Origin: an uncultured Prevotellaceae bacterium
GTDB taxonomy: Bacteria; Bacteroidota; Bacteroidia; Bacteroidales; Bacteroidaceae
DNA length: 42,375 nt
Reading direction: 5' to 3'
NCBI GenBank assembly: GCA_902778255.1
Contig: CACYXD010000024.1
Location: 1 to 42,375, forward strand
Part shown: piece by piece, positions 29,183 to 38,043 of the stretch
Layout of the letters: the number at the start of each line of letters is the position of its first letter
Numbering within the stretch: the first letter of the stretch is position 1
The notes under the pieces: generated by a model
The model's database searches: none
Seen by the model: only the letters and a program-made list of their open reading frames with translations
Told to the model about the DNA's origin: nothing
Translations under genes and position numbers: made by a program

Positions 29183-30333
29183 TTTGCTATCGATATGATT
29201 GTGCCTTTTTCGAGGCGGGTTTCTAATTCCATACCAGGCTTGATGTCTGAAGCGTTTCGTAATAGGTGACCATTATGTAGGGTCATACTATAGCCGCGTT
29301 TGAGCAATATGGCAGGGTCGAGCGCTTTGGCTCGCTGCTCAAGTATCTCCAGCTTATGTTGCTCGCGCTCCAGGAGATGAGAAATAAGTACGGGCAGATA
29401 GGTGGAAAGTTTGTCGATGCGGGCTTCCTCGCGTGTCTTTAGTAAAGAGAAAAAAGTGTTGATACGTTCTCCGCAGATGTCAATGCGCTGTGCGGTGGCA
29501 TCAAGATGGGAAATGAGGTGTTGTGCAGCAGCAGTAGGCGTTTTCACTCGATTATGGCTCACCATATCGAGAATAGACTCATCGCGGTCGTGTCCGATAC
29601 CCGTGATAATAGGTAGTGGGAATTGTGCTACGTTCTCGGCCAGTTCCAGAGTGTCGAAGCCACTCATATCGGCTGTGGCACCGCCTCCTCGGATGATAAC
29701 GACGCAATCAAAATGGTCATTTTCTCCATAGATGCGGTTTAAGGCGTCAATAATGCTCTGTTCCACTTGCTCGCCTTGCATGATGGCAGGATAGAGGCGG
29801 GTTTGAAAATCGTAGGGCGAATCGGCCAGTTGGTTGATGAAGTCGCCATATCCAGCAGCGGTCTGGCTGGAGATGACGGCAATATTCAGGCAAAAGGGTG
29901 GGAGTGTTAGTTCCTTTTGCAAATCAAATACGCCTTCTTCTTTTAGCTGGCGGATAATTTCTTGTCGGCGGCGCGCCATATCGCCCAAAGTGAATGTTGG
30001 GTCTATGTCGGTAATAATCCACGAAAAGCCATAGGCTTCATGAAACTGTGGATATACCTGTAGCCTGACTTTCAGTCCAGCATGAAGTGGCTGTCCTGTG
30101 GTACGCTCGAAATAAGGCCTAAGCATTCCCCATGTGCTTTGCCAGCATTTGGCTGAGGCTCTTGCTATGGGTGTGTTGCTGCGCTCCTCTTTCTGAATAA
30201 GCTCCATGAAACAATGGCCTTTGTTTTCGCGGCATTCTGATAGCTCAGCTTCCACCCAATATTCTTGGTTCATACTGCGCTCAATGGCTTGGCGCACCAT
30301 GCTGTTTAATTCTATGAGGGATAAGGCTTCCAT
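29179..30333 (-). CDS. xseA: Exodeoxyribonuclease VII large subunit
   Basis: A 384-residue catalytic subunit that degrades single-stranded DNA from both ends. The OB-fold region is at about 1-100 (L-N-S-M-V-R-Q-A-I-E ... Y-W-V-E-A-E-L). The nuclease core (120-310) carries A-V-I-S-S-Q-T-A-A-G-Y-G-D-F, R-G-G-G-A and G-I-G-H-D-R-D motifs, followed by K-T-P-T-A-A-A. The C-terminal coiled part is shorter than in E. coli (456 residues), as usual in Bacteroidetes. It starts 3 bases after the subtilase gene and overlaps xseB. Confidence 0.95.
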   Translation of the reverse strand: MEALSLIELNSMVRQAIERSMNQEYWVEAELSECRENKGHCFMELIQKEERSNTPIARASAKCWQSTWGMLRPYFERTTGQPLHAGLKVRLQVYPQFHEAYGFSWIITDIDPTFTLGDMARRRQEIIRQLKEEGVFDLQKELTLPPFCLNIAVISSQTAAGYGDFINQLADSPYDFQTRLYPAIMQGEQVEQSIIDALNRIYGENDHFDCVVIIRGGGATADMSGFDTLELAENVAQFPLPIITGIGHDRDESILDMVSHNRVKTPTAAAQHLISHLDATAQRIDICGERINTFFSLLKTREEARIDKLSTYLPVLISHLLEREQHKLEILEQRAKALDPAILLKRGYSMTLHNGHLLRNASDIKPGMELETRLEKGTIISIAK

Positions 30334-30336
30334 AGA

Positions 30337-31737
30337 TTATTGTTTCCGGTTGTTCTCGTAGGCCTGGCGGAAATCAGGGATGCCGTAGCCCAAGATATTG
30401 GTAGATTCGTAATATTGGCTGGCGCTTTGACGTACAATGTCGATAATCTCATAGGCCGTCTTGTCTGGCAATGCCTGCCATAGACATGCGACCAATCCGC
30501 AGATGAGAGGGGTAGAGAAGGATGTGCCCATGTCGTGGACAAGTGTGCCGCGACCGGATATCAATACGGCAGGCGCTCCTAAAGCTACAATGTCAGGCTT
30601 GGTGCGGCCGTCTTGTGTTGGACCTATACTTGAGAATGCAGCCAGTTTTTTGTTTCTGTCAATAGCTCCGACAGTCAGAATGTTAGGAGCATCGGCAGGA
30701 ACGGTAATTTTCTTCCATTGCCCCATACCTGAATTGCCAGCTGAGTTACAAAGGATTATGCCTTTTTGGGCCAATAATGAAGCGGAGCGTGAGATGAAAG
30801 CCGTCTGTCCGTCAAGATCCTGAAGGCGATAGTTGCCTCGTCCACCGTCAAAGGCATAATAACCCAGTGACGAGTTGATGATGTCTGCACCCACTGAGTC
30901 GGCCATCTCAGCGGCCATTGTCCAATAGTCCTCTTCTATGGGCTGCTCAGTTAGTGGGTCTTCGCAACGCAAAAGCCAATATGAGGCATCTGGTGCAGTG
31001 CCGATCGTTATTTCGGGAGCGTAGGCAGCCATTTCAGAGAGAACCTTGGTGCCGTGGTCAATACTCTCGAAGTTGCTAATGTCTTGGTTGTGTTGTGACC
31101 AGACGAAATCACGTGTACCCAGGATGTGGGCGCTTTGAAATGCAGGTATTCGTTTGTAATTTTGAAACCCACCGTCCATAATTGCAATAGTAATCCCCTT
31201 GCCCCTATAGCCTATCTCATGTAAGAAAATTCCGTTGAGCATTTCTATCTGCTGGCGAGCCATGCCGTAAGGGTCGTTCTTTACGGAGTCCCATCGATTG
31301 AAGTCCTCGTGTACGTTCCATCGGATGTCGCCTGGCTGGTCGATGGAGTCGGGGGAGATGAAGACGCACGTAGCCTTTTTAACAATGGAAAGTGTATCCA
31401 AACTGGCGAGCAAGAAGGAATCTGAGGATTGTGCCAATACTGTGTTCTGCCATCGGCTAGTGCCAATAATCTGAACATTTTTCTTGTAAAACTGCTTGAT
31501 ATATTGCTTGCATACAGGAAGGTCGGTGGAGTCAACGCTGAGTCCTTGTCGCTTGCGTCTTTCTAAACTTTTCTGCGACAGGAATCGCTGTGGCTTCTCC
31601 AAGGAATACTGCGTAGGCGTTTTGTCCTTTAGTTCATAGCGGTAGATATAGGTCTTCTTGCCGGGATATTTTATTTTTGCGGCTGACATCGTAAGACTCC
31701 ATAGGAGTACGAGCAGTAAGCAGATTGTTTGTTTCAT
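30337..31737 (-). CDS. S8-family (subtilisin-like) serine peptidase
   Basis: A 466-residue exported peptidase; signal peptide residues 1-20. An N-terminal region (21-170) resembles a prodomain and includes K-S-L-E-R-R-K-R-Q. The catalytic triad is visible: Asp188 in IAIMDGGF, His228 in SIDHGTKV, Ser406 in GTSFSTPL, with oxyanion Asn332 in SAGNSG. There is no clear C-terminal sorting domain. ATG 31737 was chosen because an in-frame upstream start lies inside the -7 box. It heads the leftward operon with xseA and xseB; linking a secreted peptidase and a DNA repair nuclease is common gene packing and need not mean related function. Confidence 0.92.
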   Translation of the reverse strand: MKQTICLLLVLLWSLTMSAAKIKYPGKKTYIYRYELKDKTPTQYSLEKPQRFLSQKSLERRKRQGLSVDSTDLPVCKQYIKQFYKKNVQIIGTSRWQNTVLAQSSDSFLLASLDTLSIVKKATCVFISPDSIDQPGDIRWNVHEDFNRWDSVKNDPYGMARQQIEMLNGIFLHEIGYRGKGITIAIMDGGFQNYKRIPAFQSAHILGTRDFVWSQHNQDISNFESIDHGTKVLSEMAAYAPEITIGTAPDASYWLLRCEDPLTEQPIEEDYWTMAAEMADSVGADIINSSLGYYAFDGGRGNYRLQDLDGQTAFISRSASLLAQKGIILCNSAGNSGMGQWKKITVPADAPNILTVGAIDRNKKLAAFSSIGPTQDGRTKPDIVALGAPAVLISGRGTLVHDMGTSFSTPLICGLVACLWQALPDKTAYEIIDIVRQSASQYYESTNILGYGIPDFRQAYENNRKQ

Positions 31738-31758
31738 GATTCTTAGTCTTATCGGTGA

Positions 31759-31790
31759 CAAAGGTACGAATAATGTTTGAAACGACCAAA
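31759..31790 (-). promoter_or_regulatory. Promoter of the subtilase-xseA-xseB operon
   Basis: Minus strand: TTTG at 31787-31790 and TACCTTTG at 31759-31766, exactly 20 bases apart. A full match to the Bacteroidetes promoter; start near 31752. Confidence 0.85.
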
Positions 31791-31804
31791 TCTTTGCCCT
31801 AAGT

Positions 31805-31836
31805 TTTGGCTGTATCGGAAAAAAACGCTACCTTTG
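31805..31836 (+). promoter_or_regulatory. Promoter of the MATE transporter operon
   Basis: TTTG at 31805-31808 and TACCTTTG at 31829-31836, 20 bases apart. A full match. Transcription should begin near 31842, only about 6 bases before the ATG at 31848. It is back to back with the subtilase promoter; the two -33 boxes are 14 bases apart. Confidence 0.85.
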
Positions 31837-31847
31837 CAACTCGAAAT

Positions 31848-33212
31848 ATGGATAATAAACAGAAAGCACTGGAACTGGGGCAAAAGCCTGTGGGACAACT
31901 GTTATTGCAGTATGCTCTACCGGCTATGGTGGCTATGGTTGCCAGTTCGCTTTATAATATCATCGACCGTTCCGTTATCGGTCAGGTGGTGGGGCCGGAG
32001 GCCATTGCAGGTCTGGGCATCACTTTTCCTTTCATGAACCTTAGTGCGGCTTTTGGAGCTGCGGTGGGGGTGGGCGCTTCGACCTGTATCAGCGTGAAAC
32101 TGGGACAGCGCGACTATGCAACGGCCCAACATCTGTTGGGTAACACCGTGACCCTCAATACCATCGTGGGACTCCTTTTCATGGCAGTCAGTCTGCTGTT
32201 CCTTGACCCGATACTCCGTTTCTTTGGCGCATCAGATGCTACGTTGCCCTATGCTAGGGAATTTATGCAGGTTATCCTCTTGGGAAATGTAGTCACCCAC
32301 ATGTATTTCGGTATGAATGCCGTATTGCGCGCAGCGGGGAAGCCTTGCCATGCCATGTATGCCACGCTGTTTACCGTGGGGTGCAATATCGTATTGGTCA
32401 TGGCTTTCGTGTGGCTGTTCCGCTGGGGCATCCGTGGTGCAGCGTTGGCCACAGTACTGTCTCAGTCGCTGGCCCTTTGCTGGCAGATGTGGATACTCAG
32501 CGACAAGCGTGAACTGCTTCATCTGAAACGAGGCATTTATAAACTGAAGGCTGATCTTGTACGGAATATCGTGGCAATCGGCGTGTCGCCATTCCTGATG
32601 CAGAGCACCTCATGTGTCATCGTGATTTTCATGAACAATCAGTTCGTACGTTACGGCGGCGATATGGCTGTGGGAGCCTACTCGATAGCCAACTCCATGG
32701 TTATGGTGTTCTTTATGTTTGTCATGGGTGTCACTCAGGGTATGCAGCCTATCGTGGGATATAATTATGGTGCTCAGAAGTTCGACCGTATGATGCGCTG
32801 TGTATGGCTCGCTATTGCTGTGGCTACTGCGATCCTGCTGTTTGGTTGGGCCTTGTCGATGCTTTTCCCGCGACAGATGGCGCGTATCTTTACTACTGAT
32901 CCTGTTTTGATGGACATGGCGGCACATGGTATCGTACTTGATATGCTGGTGTTCTTCGTGGTGGGTTCACAAGCAGTCATTACCAATTTCTTCCAGTGTA
33001 TAGGCAAGGTGAAAATCAGTATTTTCCTATCCTTGGCACGACAGCTCATCTTCCTGTTGCCCATGGCCTATGTACTGCCGCTTTTCTGGGATCTTGACGG
33101 TGTGTGGTATTCGATGCCAGCCAGTGACTTTATCGCCTTTGCCTTTACTATCCCTATATTGATGTGGCATATTAGAAAATTTAAGTCTTATGGACAAAAA
33201 TATAATCATTAA
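31848..33212 (+). CDS. MATE-family efflux transporter
   Basis: A 454-residue inner-membrane protein with 12 hydrophobic helices, exporting drugs or metabolites against sodium or proton flow. The N-terminal K-P-V-G-Q-L-L-L-Q-Y-A-L-P-A-M-V-A-M, the D-R-S-V-I-G segment and the mid-protein Q-G-M-Q-P-I-V-G-Y-N-Y-G-A are typical MatE signatures. ATG 31848 was chosen since an earlier in-frame start would fall inside the -33 box. The mRNA leader is then very short. It overlaps the following kinase-like gene by 23 bases. Confidence 0.94.
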   Translation: MDNKQKALELGQKPVGQLLLQYALPAMVAMVASSLYNIIDRSVIGQVVGPEAIAGLGITFPFMNLSAAFGAAVGVGASTCISVKLGQRDYATAQHLLGNTVTLNTIVGLLFMAVSLLFLDPILRFFGASDATLPYAREFMQVILLGNVVTHMYFGMNAVLRAAGKPCHAMYATLFTVGCNIVLVMAFVWLFRWGIRGAALATVLSQSLALCWQMWILSDKRELLHLKRGIYKLKADLVRNIVAIGVSPFLMQSTSCVIVIFMNNQFVRYGGDMAVGAYSIANSMVMVFFMFVMGVTQGMQPIVGYNYGAQKFDRMMRCVWLAIAVATAILLFGWALSMLFPRQMARIFTTDPVLMDMAAHGIVLDMLVFFVVGSQAVITNFFQCIGKVKISIFLSLARQLIFLLPMAYVLPLFWDLDGVWYSMPASDFIAFAFTIPILMWHIRKFKSYGQKYNH

Positions 33213-33816
33213 CATTGGTCGTCAGGTGTGTGCTGGCGGGTTGGAAATAGGCAGATTATTGGCTGAGGAGTTCCAAGCCAAATACTATGACCGTGAATTG
33301 CTGAACCTGGCTGCCAAGGAGAGTGGATTCTCTGAAGAGTTCTTCAAGCAGAGTGATGAGCGTAAAGGGTTCCTTCGCTCCTTCTTTCATCTGCCTTACA
33401 GTAACAATTGGGGTGGGGGAAGCAACTTCTATCAGAGTAACTTCTCGCAAGAGAGTCTGTTTAAGTTCCAGAGTGATGCTATTATCAAGGCTGCTCAGGA
33501 AAGTTCTTGTGTCTTCGTAGGACGTTGCGCTGATTATGTGTTGCGCGATTTTGATAATGTGGTCAACGTATTTATCACGGCCTCAATAGAGTCAAGAGCA
33601 AAACTCTTTATGAAAGAAAAGGATGTGTCTTATGACGAGGCCGTCAAGCGTATACAGCACGTGGAGAGCCGTCGTGCATCGTACTATAATTACTATACCG
33701 GAAAACAGTGGGGACATGCTTCCAGCTATGATCTCTGTATCGACTCCAGTGCCATCGGCTCAGCTGAGACCGCCCGCCTGATAGCAGAATACGTGAGAAA
33801 GAAACTTAAGCTATAA
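33190..33816 (+). CDS. Cytidylate kinase-like family protein
   Basis: A 208-residue protein with a P-loop-related start (I-I-I-N-I-G-R-Q-V-C-A-G-G-L-E-I-G-R), matching the cytidylate kinase-like family in which the canonical GxGKS/T is replaced by G-R-x-x-x-x-G-G. A later G-R-C-A-D-Y-V-L motif and the R-R-A-S-Y-Y-N-Y-Y-T-G segment are also usual for that family. Substrate is not established; it is not the housekeeping Cmk, which has about 220-230 residues and a different core. It overlaps the MATE gene by 23 bases, so both are in one operon. Confidence 0.87.
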   Translation: MDKNIIINIGRQVCAGGLEIGRLLAEEFQAKYYDRELLNLAAKESGFSEEFFKQSDERKGFLRSFFHLPYSNNWGGGSNFYQSNFSQESLFKFQSDAIIKAAQESSCVFVGRCADYVLRDFDNVVNVFITASIESRAKLFMKEKDVSYDEAVKRIQHVESRRASYYNYYTGKQWGHASSYDLCIDSSAIGSAETARLIAEYVRKKLKL

Positions 33817-33841
33817 TCCACAACCTATCACCCACCCTCAA

Positions 33842-34345
33842 ATGAAAAGAATTGGCATTATCAGCGATACACATAGTTATTGGGATGATAAGTACCTGTA
33901 CTATTTCGAACCATGCGACGAGATTTGGCATGCAGGTGACATCGGTAGTGTGGAGGTTGCCGACCGACTGGCTGCGTTCCGTCCGTTCCGGGCTGTATGC
34001 GGTAATTGTGATGGTGGCGACTTGCGACTGATGTACCGCGAGCTCAATCGTTTTAAGTGTGAGGATGTGGATGTGCTTATCAAGCATATCGGAGGTTATC
34101 CTGGCAACTATGATCATTCGGTGATTCGGACGCTCTATACCAATCCACCACAGTTGTTTGTCGCTGGTCATTCGCATATACTTAAGGTGAAATATGACCC
34201 TACATTAAAGATGCTTCATGTCAATCCAGGCGCTGCGGGCTTGCAGGGGTGGCATAAGGAACGTACGCTGGTGCGACTCACCATCGATGGTTCTGCTTTT
34301 AAGGATATGGAAGTGATAACCCTAGAAGATCCACGAAGAAAATGA
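33842..34345 (+). CDS. Metallophosphoesterase, YfcE/MJ0936-type
   Basis: A 167-residue cytoplasmic phosphodiesterase. All metal-binding motifs are visible in order: SDTHSYWDD (D9, H11), H-A-G-D-I-G (near 40), G-N-C-D (about 59-62), and G-H-S-H (about 112-115). Related enzymes cleave phosphodiesters with manganese; the natural substrate is unknown. The stop overlaps the start of the following small membrane protein gene by four bases. Confidence 0.93.
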   Translation: MKRIGIISDTHSYWDDKYLYYFEPCDEIWHAGDIGSVEVADRLAAFRPFRAVCGNCDGGDLRLMYRELNRFKCEDVDVLIKHIGGYPGNYDHSVIRTLYTNPPQLFVAGHSHILKVKYDPTLKMLHVNPGAAGLQGWHKERTLVRLTIDGSAFKDMEVITLEDPRRK

Positions 34346-34521
34346 AAGAATATGTAATAGATTTTGTCACTGGCACAATAGTTGCCACCATTCTTACGTT
34401 ATTATCATATATCGTGGGACTTGATAAGACATGGGACGAGGCCGCCCAAACCTACGGCATCTGCTTCGTGGTCTATATTGCGTTGACGCTGTTTGGAAAA
34501 CTAAAGAATAAAAACAAATAA
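34342..34521 (+). CDS. Small two-helix membrane protein
   Basis: A 59-residue open frame whose ATG overlaps the phosphoesterase stop codon (ATGA), so translational coupling is likely. Two hydrophobic helices (about 8-24 and 40-52) are separated by a charged loop (G-L-D-K-T-W-D-E), and the tail is Lys/Asn-rich. No family was recognised. Reading frame overlap and the codon pattern support it as a real gene. Confidence 0.68.
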   Translation: MKEYVIDFVTGTIVATILTLLSYIVGLDKTWDEAAQTYGICFVVYIALTLFGKLKNKNK

Positions 34522-34531
34522 CATCATAATT

Positions 34532-35665
34532 ATGAAGAACATTGTCATTACCGGTGGTGCAGGCTTTATTGGAAGCCACGTAGTGCGCCTTTTCGTGAAC
34601 AAGTATCCAGAGTATCATATTATCAATCTGGATAAACTGACCTATGCTGGTAATCTTGCTAATCTCAAGGATATTGAGGATAAGCCAAACTATGAATTCG
34701 TGAAGATGGATATCTGCGACTTCGATGCATTTTACAAGTTGATGCAGGACAAGAAGGTCGATGGTATTATCCATCTGGCAGCCGAGAGTCACGTGGATCG
34801 TTCCATCAAGGATCCATTTACTTTCGCTAAGACCAACGTGATGGGTACACTCTCATTACTGCAGGCAGCTAAGCTGTATTGGGAGTCGTTGCCCGAGAAG
34901 TACGAAGGCAAGCGCTTCTATCATATCTCTACCGATGAGGTGTATGGTGCGCTCGAACTGACTCACCCTGAGGGTATTGAACCGCCATTTACAACAACGG
35001 CTTCTTCTGCAGAACATCATCTGGCTTATGGTGAGAAGTTCTTCTTGGAGACTACGAAGTATAATCCTCACTCGCCATATTCTGCCTCAAAGGCTTCGAG
35101 CGACCATTTCGTGCGTGCTTTCCATGATACTTATGGTATGCCGGTGGTAGTGACCAATTGTTCAAACAACTATGGCCCTTATCAGTTCCCCGAGAAACTG
35201 ATACCTCTTTTTATTAATAATATTCGTCATCGCAAGCCTCTTCCTGTTTATGGAAAGGGTGAGAACGTACGTGACTGGCTCTATGTGGTTGACCATGCCC
35301 GTGCCATCGACCTAATATTCCATAAGGGCAAGATAGCCGATACCTATAATATTGGTGGTTTCAACGAATGGAAGAACATTGATATCATCAAGGTACTCAT
35401 CAATACCGTAGATCGTCTCTTGGGGCGTAAGGAAGGTGAGGATATGGATCTTATCACATACGTTACCGACCGTGCCGGTCACGACCTGCGCTATGCTATC
35501 GATTCGTCTAAGTTGCAGCGCGAGCTTGGTTGGGAGCCCTCGCTCCAGTTTGAAGAAGGTATCGAGAAAACCGTCCGCTGGTATCTTGATAATCAGGAGT
35601 GGCTGGATAATGTGACTAGTGGTGACTATCAGAAGTATTACGATAATATGTACGCAAACCGCTGA
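34532..35665 (+). CDS. rfbB: dTDP-glucose 4,6-dehydratase
   Basis: A 377-residue short-chain-dehydrogenase-type enzyme converting dTDP-glucose to dTDP-4-keto-6-deoxyglucose, a precursor of rhamnose and other deoxysugars. NAD-binding GGAGFIG is at residues 7-13; H-L-A-A-E-S-H-V-D-R-S is near 85-95; S-T-D-E-V-Y-G holds the catalytic Thr-Asp-Glu; and Y-S-A-S-K gives the YxxxK pair. The N-N-Y-G-P-Y-Q-F-P-E-K motif is diagnostic for RfbB. No rfbA, C or D gene is nearby. It lies 10 bases after the small membrane protein gene. Confidence 0.96.
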   Translation: MKNIVITGGAGFIGSHVVRLFVNKYPEYHIINLDKLTYAGNLANLKDIEDKPNYEFVKMDICDFDAFYKLMQDKKVDGIIHLAAESHVDRSIKDPFTFAKTNVMGTLSLLQAAKLYWESLPEKYEGKRFYHISTDEVYGALELTHPEGIEPPFTTTASSAEHHLAYGEKFFLETTKYNPHSPYSASKASSDHFVRAFHDTYGMPVVVTNCSNNYGPYQFPEKLIPLFINNIRHRKPLPVYGKGENVRDWLYVVDHARAIDLIFHKGKIADTYNIGGFNEWKNIDIIKVLINTVDRLLGRKEGEDMDLITYVTDRAGHDLRYAIDSSKLQRELGWEPSLQFEEGIEKTVRWYLDNQEWLDNVTSGDYQKYYDNMYANR

Positions 35666-35678
35666 TTTTTTTACCAAA

Positions 35679-35721
35679 TAGCTTGAGTTCGATGGATTTT
35701 ATAGACGTCGAACTCAAGCTA
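35679..35721 (+). other. Hairpin between rfbB and the first AT-rich membrane gene
   Basis: A perfect 14-bp stem (35679-35692 and 35708-35721) with a 15-base loop. No T-run follows, so it is not a classical terminator rightward. Its right arm is the start of a sequence repeated before the next gene (36323). An ATG at 35692 lies inside the hairpin and is therefore an unlikely start. Confidence 0.65.
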
Positions 35722-35758
35722 AAAAACGAAATTGCTATCATGGAAGAGGTCAAATCAA
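35710..35758 (+). repeat. Direct repeat, copy 1
   Basis: About 48 bases spanning the upstream region and first codons of the first AT-rich membrane gene. They match copy 2 (36323-36370) with roughly seven substitutions and one gap by hand alignment. The repeat includes the ATG and N-terminal codons (MEE-x-KS). Confidence 0.75.
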
Positions 35759-36249
35759 GATATAGTTTTATATTCTTTTTTAGATTAATATTATATGTGC
35801 CTATTGCCTTTTTTACAGGAGGTATGGGAATAATGATATTTCGGTTTGATTTGGCATATGTTGAAAAAATCATTCTTTCAGCAATTTTATTATTGCTTGC
35901 TCTTGCTGCCTTATATTCTATTATAAAATCTATTGTTCATTTAAACCACGTATATGTATCGTCTAAAGGGATTGCTATAGAATATTTGCTCCTGCATAAA
36001 AAAGATCGAATGATTGGGCTGTCAGAAGTTGATAGTTACGCGTATTATTGGTATAAAGATGGCGCATCATTGGAATTGTTGAAAGAGGGTGTAAAGGTTT
36101 TTGATTTGGATATGGGACCTTATTCAAATGCATTAGAGCTGAAAGGAGCATTACCTTGGCCCCAAAAAGAGCCCAAAAACGGAGAATACAATTCAATGCT
36201 CTTGGATTTATCTGATTCATTGAAAAAAATGAACTCAAAAGAAAGCTAA
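35740..36249 (+). CDS. AT-rich two-helix membrane protein (copy 1)
   Basis: A 169-residue protein with two membrane helices (about 8-30 and 42-64) and a cytoplasmic C-terminal domain of about 100 residues with alternating strands that could be PH-like. No function recognised. ATG 35740 was chosen because the same upstream and N-terminal sequence is repeated exactly at the start of the next gene; an upstream ATG (35692) lies in the hairpin. Codon use is visibly more AT-rich than rfbB and purT on either side, which suggests late arrival. Confidence 0.62.
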   Translation: MEEVKSRYSFIFFFRLILYVPIAFFTGGMGIMIFRFDLAYVEKIILSAILLLLALAALYSIIKSIVHLNHVYVSSKGIAIEYLLLHKKDRMIGLSEVDSYAYYWYKDGASLELLKEGVKVFDLDMGPYSNALELKGALPWPQKEPKNGEYNSMLLDLSDSLKKMNSKES

Positions 36250-36322
36250 ATTCTCAGTATGTTATGAAGAAATATCGGTAGGAACTATCGTTCCACATAG
36301 AGGAAAGTATACTTAATACATA

Positions 36323-36370
36323 GAACTCAAGCTAAAAACATAATTGTCATCATGGAAGAAACCAAATCAA
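36323..36370 (+). repeat. Direct repeat, copy 2
   Basis: Second copy of the repeat starting at 35710; includes the ATG at 36352. It retains only the right arm of the hairpin seen before copy 1. Confidence 0.75.
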
Positions 36371-36801
36371 AATTTAATTATAATGGGTATATGCAACCCT
36401 TCTCGGCGGGGGCTCTTGTCTTCGTTGTGTTGCTAGTAATACTACATATGGTACAAACCGAGGGTTTGAGCCTGAAATGTGTTTTGGGGGGCGGATGTCT
36501 TCTTTTGGGATGTTTTGCGCTTATTTGGATCAATTGTAAATATTTTCGTTTTTTGAAAATATGCGATGGCTATATTGAAATGCGCCCATTAATGCTTCCC
36601 TTTATTGTTTATAGATTAGATTTCTCTGACATTTCAAGTATAGTCGTTTATTCTGGATATCCAAGTCAAATAGTTATCAATAAGGATGAAGAAGAATGGG
36701 GACGGTTGGCTCGTTATCATTGGGGGATAAAGTGTTGTAATTATGAAGGAATCATATATACATTAAAAAAGAGATTGGGTGATAAAGTTTTTGATGCATA
36801 A
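36352..36801 (+). CDS. AT-rich two-helix membrane protein (copy 2)
   Basis: A 149-residue protein with the same plan as the preceding gene: start MEETKSKF (copy 1: MEEVKSRY), two helices (about 16-36 and 41-60), and a C-terminal strand-rich domain with [11 protein letters not shown]. The bodies have diverged strongly, so the pair may be an old tandem duplication with the start region kept. No function recognised. It also is AT-rich. purT follows 20 bases later. Confidence 0.62.
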   Translation: MEETKSKFNYNGYMQPFSAGALVFVVLLVILHMVQTEGLSLKCVLGGGCLLLGCFALIWINCKYFRFLKICDGYIEMRPLMLPFIVYRLDFSDISSIVVYSGYPSQIVINKDEEEWGRLARYHWGIKCCNYEGIIYTLKKRLGDKVFDA

Positions 36802-36821
36802 ATTATATATTAAACGAAGAT

Positions 36822-38030
36822 ATGAAAAAGATTCTTCTTTTAGGAAGCGGTGAACTGGGCAAGGAGTTCGTGATTGCCGCAATGCGTGCTGGTCAGTATG
36901 TGATTGCTTGCGACCGTTATGATAACGCGCCTGCCATGCAGGTGGCCGATGAGCGTGAGGTCTTCAATATGCTTGATGGCGATGCGCTGGAGGCTGTGGT
37001 GAAAAAACATCAGCCTGACATCATCGTACCTGAGATTGAGGCTATCCGTACCGAACGTCTTTTCCAGTTCGAGGAACAGGGCATTCAGGTTGTCCCCTCA
37101 GCTCGTGCCGTGAATTTCACGATGAACCGTCGCGCTATCCGTGATTTGGCTTCTAAGGAATTGGGCCTGCGTACGGCAAAATATTTTTACGCTAAGACAT
37201 TCGATGAGTTCAAGGCAGCTGCCGATGAGATTGGTTTCCCTTGTGTGGTAAAACCTTTGATGTCGTCAAGTGGTCATGGACAGAGCTATGTGCATAACGA
37301 TGATGAACTGGAACAGGCTTTCCGTGAAGCGATGGAAGGTAGTCGTGGTGATGTGAAAGAGGTTATCATTGAGGAATTCATTGATTTCGATTCAGAGTTC
37401 ACTCTGCTTACAGTTACACAGCAGCATGGCTGGCCCACGCTGTTCTGCCCACCTATCGGACACGTACAGAAGAGTGGCGACTACCGTGAGTCGTGGCAGC
37501 CATATAAGATCTCTGATGAGGCTCTGAGACAGGCTCAGATGATGGCCGAAAAAGTGACCAAGGCCTTGACTGGTGCTGGCATCTGGGGCGTAGAGTTCTT
37601 CTTGACCAAGCAGGGCGAGGTAATATTTAGTGAGTTGTCGCCGCGTCCGCACGATACAGGTATGGTGACACTGGGGCATACCACGAACCTCTCAGAGTTT
37701 GAGCTGCATTTCCGTGCTGTGATGGGATTGCCTATCGCTGGCATCCACTTGGAGCACGCTGGTGCCTCGGCCGTAATCCTTTCTCCGAAGGAGGCTTCAA
37801 CACCTGTTGACCGCTCGTTGCTCGACTATAATCTGGAGGAGGCACTGAAGGAAGACCGTACCCGTATCCGTATCTTTGGTAAGCCTGAGGCTCATAAGGG
37901 CCGTCGTATGGGCGTTGTGCTCTGCTACGGCGAGGTGGGCGATGATATTAATGCACTCCGTGATAAGGCAAAGCGCTTGGCAAAGACTGTACTTGGTACT
38001 GATCCCTATGCCGACCTGAGACATGAATAA
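36822..38030 (+). CDS. purT: Formate-dependent phosphoribosylglycinamide formyltransferase
   Basis: A 402-residue ATP-grasp enzyme that makes formyl-GAR from GAR, formate and ATP in purine synthesis, bypassing folate-dependent PurN. The N-terminal G-S-G-E-L-G-K-E (8-15) and V-P-E-I-E-A-I segments, [14 protein letters not shown] in the ATP-grasp core, and [11 protein letters not shown] are all diagnostic. Length is about ten residues longer than the E. coli enzyme. It is followed closely by the FemAB-like gene (13 bases). Confidence 0.96.
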   Translation: MKKILLLGSGELGKEFVIAAMRAGQYVIACDRYDNAPAMQVADEREVFNMLDGDALEAVVKKHQPDIIVPEIEAIRTERLFQFEEQGIQVVPSARAVNFTMNRRAIRDLASKELGLRTAKYFYAKTFDEFKAAADEIGFPCVVKPLMSSSGHGQSYVHNDDELEQAFREAMEGSRGDVKEVIIEEFIDFDSEFTLLTVTQQHGWPTLFCPPIGHVQKSGDYRESWQPYKISDEALRQAQMMAEKVTKALTGAGIWGVEFFLTKQGEVIFSELSPRPHDTGMVTLGHTTNLSEFELHFRAVMGLPIAGIHLEHAGASAVILSPKEASTPVDRSLLDYNLEEALKEDRTRIRIFGKPEAHKGRRMGVVLCYGEVGDDINALRDKAKRLAKTVLGTDPYADLRHE

Positions 38031-38043
38031 GAGAACTTAACAA

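Noticed and set aside
30337-31761. A longer subtilase start at 31761.
   Set aside because: That codon lies inside the -7 box of the gene's own promoter, and the signal peptide begins at 31737.
35679-35721. A terminator after rfbB.
   Set aside because: The hairpin is perfect but no T-run follows, and it lies within a duplicated leader; kept as a hairpin of unknown role.
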